Shown here: piece after piece, positions 63,270 to 64,000 of the stretch | Layout: the number at the start of each line of letters is the position of its first letter | Numbering within the stretch: the stretch's first letter is position 1 | The notes under the pieces: generated by a model | What the model saw: the letters and a program-made list of their open reading frames with translations, nothing else | Database searches by the model: none | What the model was told of the DNA's origin: nothing | Assembly (NCBI GenBank): GCA_949752795.1 | Contig: CATKHW010000287.1 | Location: 248,001-312,000, forward strand | DNA length: 64,000 bases | Origin: Hyperoodon ampullatus | Lineage: Eukaryota; Chordata; Mammalia; Artiodactyla; Ziphiidae | Direction: 5' to 3' | Translations under genes and position numbers: made by a program

Positions 63270-64000
63270 ATAAGATATCACTTATGAAGATCCTGTAAAC
63301 ATGGCTACACTTGAACTGAGTTAGGAAAGAGAACAGTGTCTCACATTTAGAAAACACTCTTATGCCTGCTTAAGGGGGAAGGAGAGGTGGGATGATGCAT
63401 AAAACCAGAGTTTGATATAAGCACAGGTACCGTTCCAAAAACCAACTATGGAATAGACAAGACCTACACCTTCCTCAGTGAAAGGGACTCAAAACCCCAT
63501 ATTTCCCACAGAGGAATATATCTGACTAGTAAGAATTTTAAAACTTATGTATTGATATGTCTCCATAATGGAATCAAGTGTGTGTAGACTGGCATAAACA
63601 TGGCAGCGAGAATCAGCTCAAACCCACTATAAAAAGGAATTTCAAAAACAAAACAAAAAAACTGGGAAATTCTTTACAATTCCTTCAGGGTCTCTGATGA
63701 AACCTATAATGACCCTATCTACAATGACAGCTGGATGTGGCATAAGGCTGGACACTTGGAACTGAGAGGCTTGGTGAGATTTTTTGAGCAAATGCAGACC
63801 CTTTAAAGCACAAATGTCTGGCACCCATTCCATGGGTCCCAACTCTCCAGGGTGAAGGGAATATTACTACAGCTATAACATGTACGGGAAACCTAGAGAA
63901 CGGACACACTGTGAATACGAAAGGTTTCTAGAACTCAGCGAATAGTCCCTCTCCTGGTGCTCCTGTTTGACTTTACACCTGCTTTACTATCAACCTCCAA
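63270..64000 (+). repeat. Satellite unit 32 (partial, 731 bp)
   Basis: Matches the first 731 bp of unit 29 with no difference I can find, including the rare ctccaa at the window end. Runs off the right edge, so the array continues. Confidence 0.9.

Larger units (their letters stand above)
9375..64000 (+). repeat. ~1,738 bp L1-derived satellite array (probable common cetacean satellite)
   Basis: Thirty-one full units and one partial unit lie head to tail. I phased units on the motif ataagatatcacttatgaag, because the array begins there next to the minisatellite. Period is 1,735-1,740 bp, except 1,749 for the first unit. Order within a unit is: rest of the L1 3' UTR ending in an A-rich tract (about 390 bp), unassigned DNA (about 775 bp), a palindrome of up to 74 bp, then L1 ORF2 3'-terminal sequence (about 500 bp) running into the next unit. 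Orientation is given as the L1 sense direction. The L1 content and unit length match what I recall of the common cetacean satellite. That identity is unverified, and a search against a repeat library would decide it. Short reading frames recur once per unit on both strands and are not genes. Confidence 0.9.
54595..64000 (+). repeat. Higher-order block C: three-unit tandem duplication (5,214 bp period)
   Basis: Sequence 54,595-58,786 matches 59,809-64,000. Hand-found differences are at 54,845, 55,708-55,709, 55,810 and 56,397. The copies are adjacent, so this is a true three-unit tandem higher-order repeat. The second copy is cut by the window end. Confidence 0.9.

Noticed and set aside
9375..64000. 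An active L1 retrotransposon
   Set aside because: Only the last part of ORF2 and the 3' UTR are present in each unit, with frameshifts and stops. Promoter, ORF1, endonuclease and reverse transcriptase regions are not seen.

Overview
The whole window is tandem repeat DNA. I see no functional protein-coding gene, RNA gene, CRISPR array or intact mobile element. It looks like vertebrate, specifically mammalian, satellite heterochromatin. The best fit is a cetacean: about half of the main repeat unit is a degraded 3' end of a LINE-1 (L1) retrotransposon (end of ORF2, 3' UTR, A-rich tail), and the unit is about 1,738 bp. From memory, the common cetacean satellite is an L1-derived repeat of roughly 1.7-1.75 kb in most whales and about 1.58 kb in oceanic dolphins, so I infer a cetacean outside Delphinidae. 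I could not align the sequence to a reference, so species and satellite name are inference.

Region 1 (1 to ~9374) is one long minisatellite. The basic unit is 24-25 bp (catggagcattgtgatgaca followed by aggg or agggt), in roughly 380 copies. It is nested: 24-25 bp units form a ~172 bp seven-unit cassette in places, and diagnostic blocks recur every ~1.03-1.08 kb and ~2.1 kb. The plus strand is strongly G over C and full of TGA stops. The minus-strand reading frames are a by-product of the repeat period.

Region 2 (~9375 to 64000) is a head-to-tail array of 31 complete units and one partial unit, 1,735-1,749 bp each. Each unit contains (a) L1-derived DNA of ~890 bp ending in an A-rich tract, (b) ~775 bp that I cannot assign, and (c) a palindrome of up to 74 bp at the boundary between the unassigned DNA and the L1 piece. 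The first two and a half units, next to the minisatellite, are clearly more diverged than the rest. The change to homogenised core units falls inside unit 3, near 13,606.

The core array shows recent higher-order duplication. A ~7.74 kb block (13,606-21,345) recurs almost unchanged 8,693 bp (five units) downstream. A ~1.77 kb block (30,036-31,806) recurs 5,215 bp (three units) downstream. From about 54,595 to the window end there is a three-unit (5,214 bp) tandem duplication. An older four-unit relationship links 51.3-52.9 kb with 58.3-59.8 kb.

Nothing here acts as an operon or pathway. The points of most interest are the palindrome with paired changes in its two arms, the abrupt junction between two unrelated satellites, and the layered duplication history.
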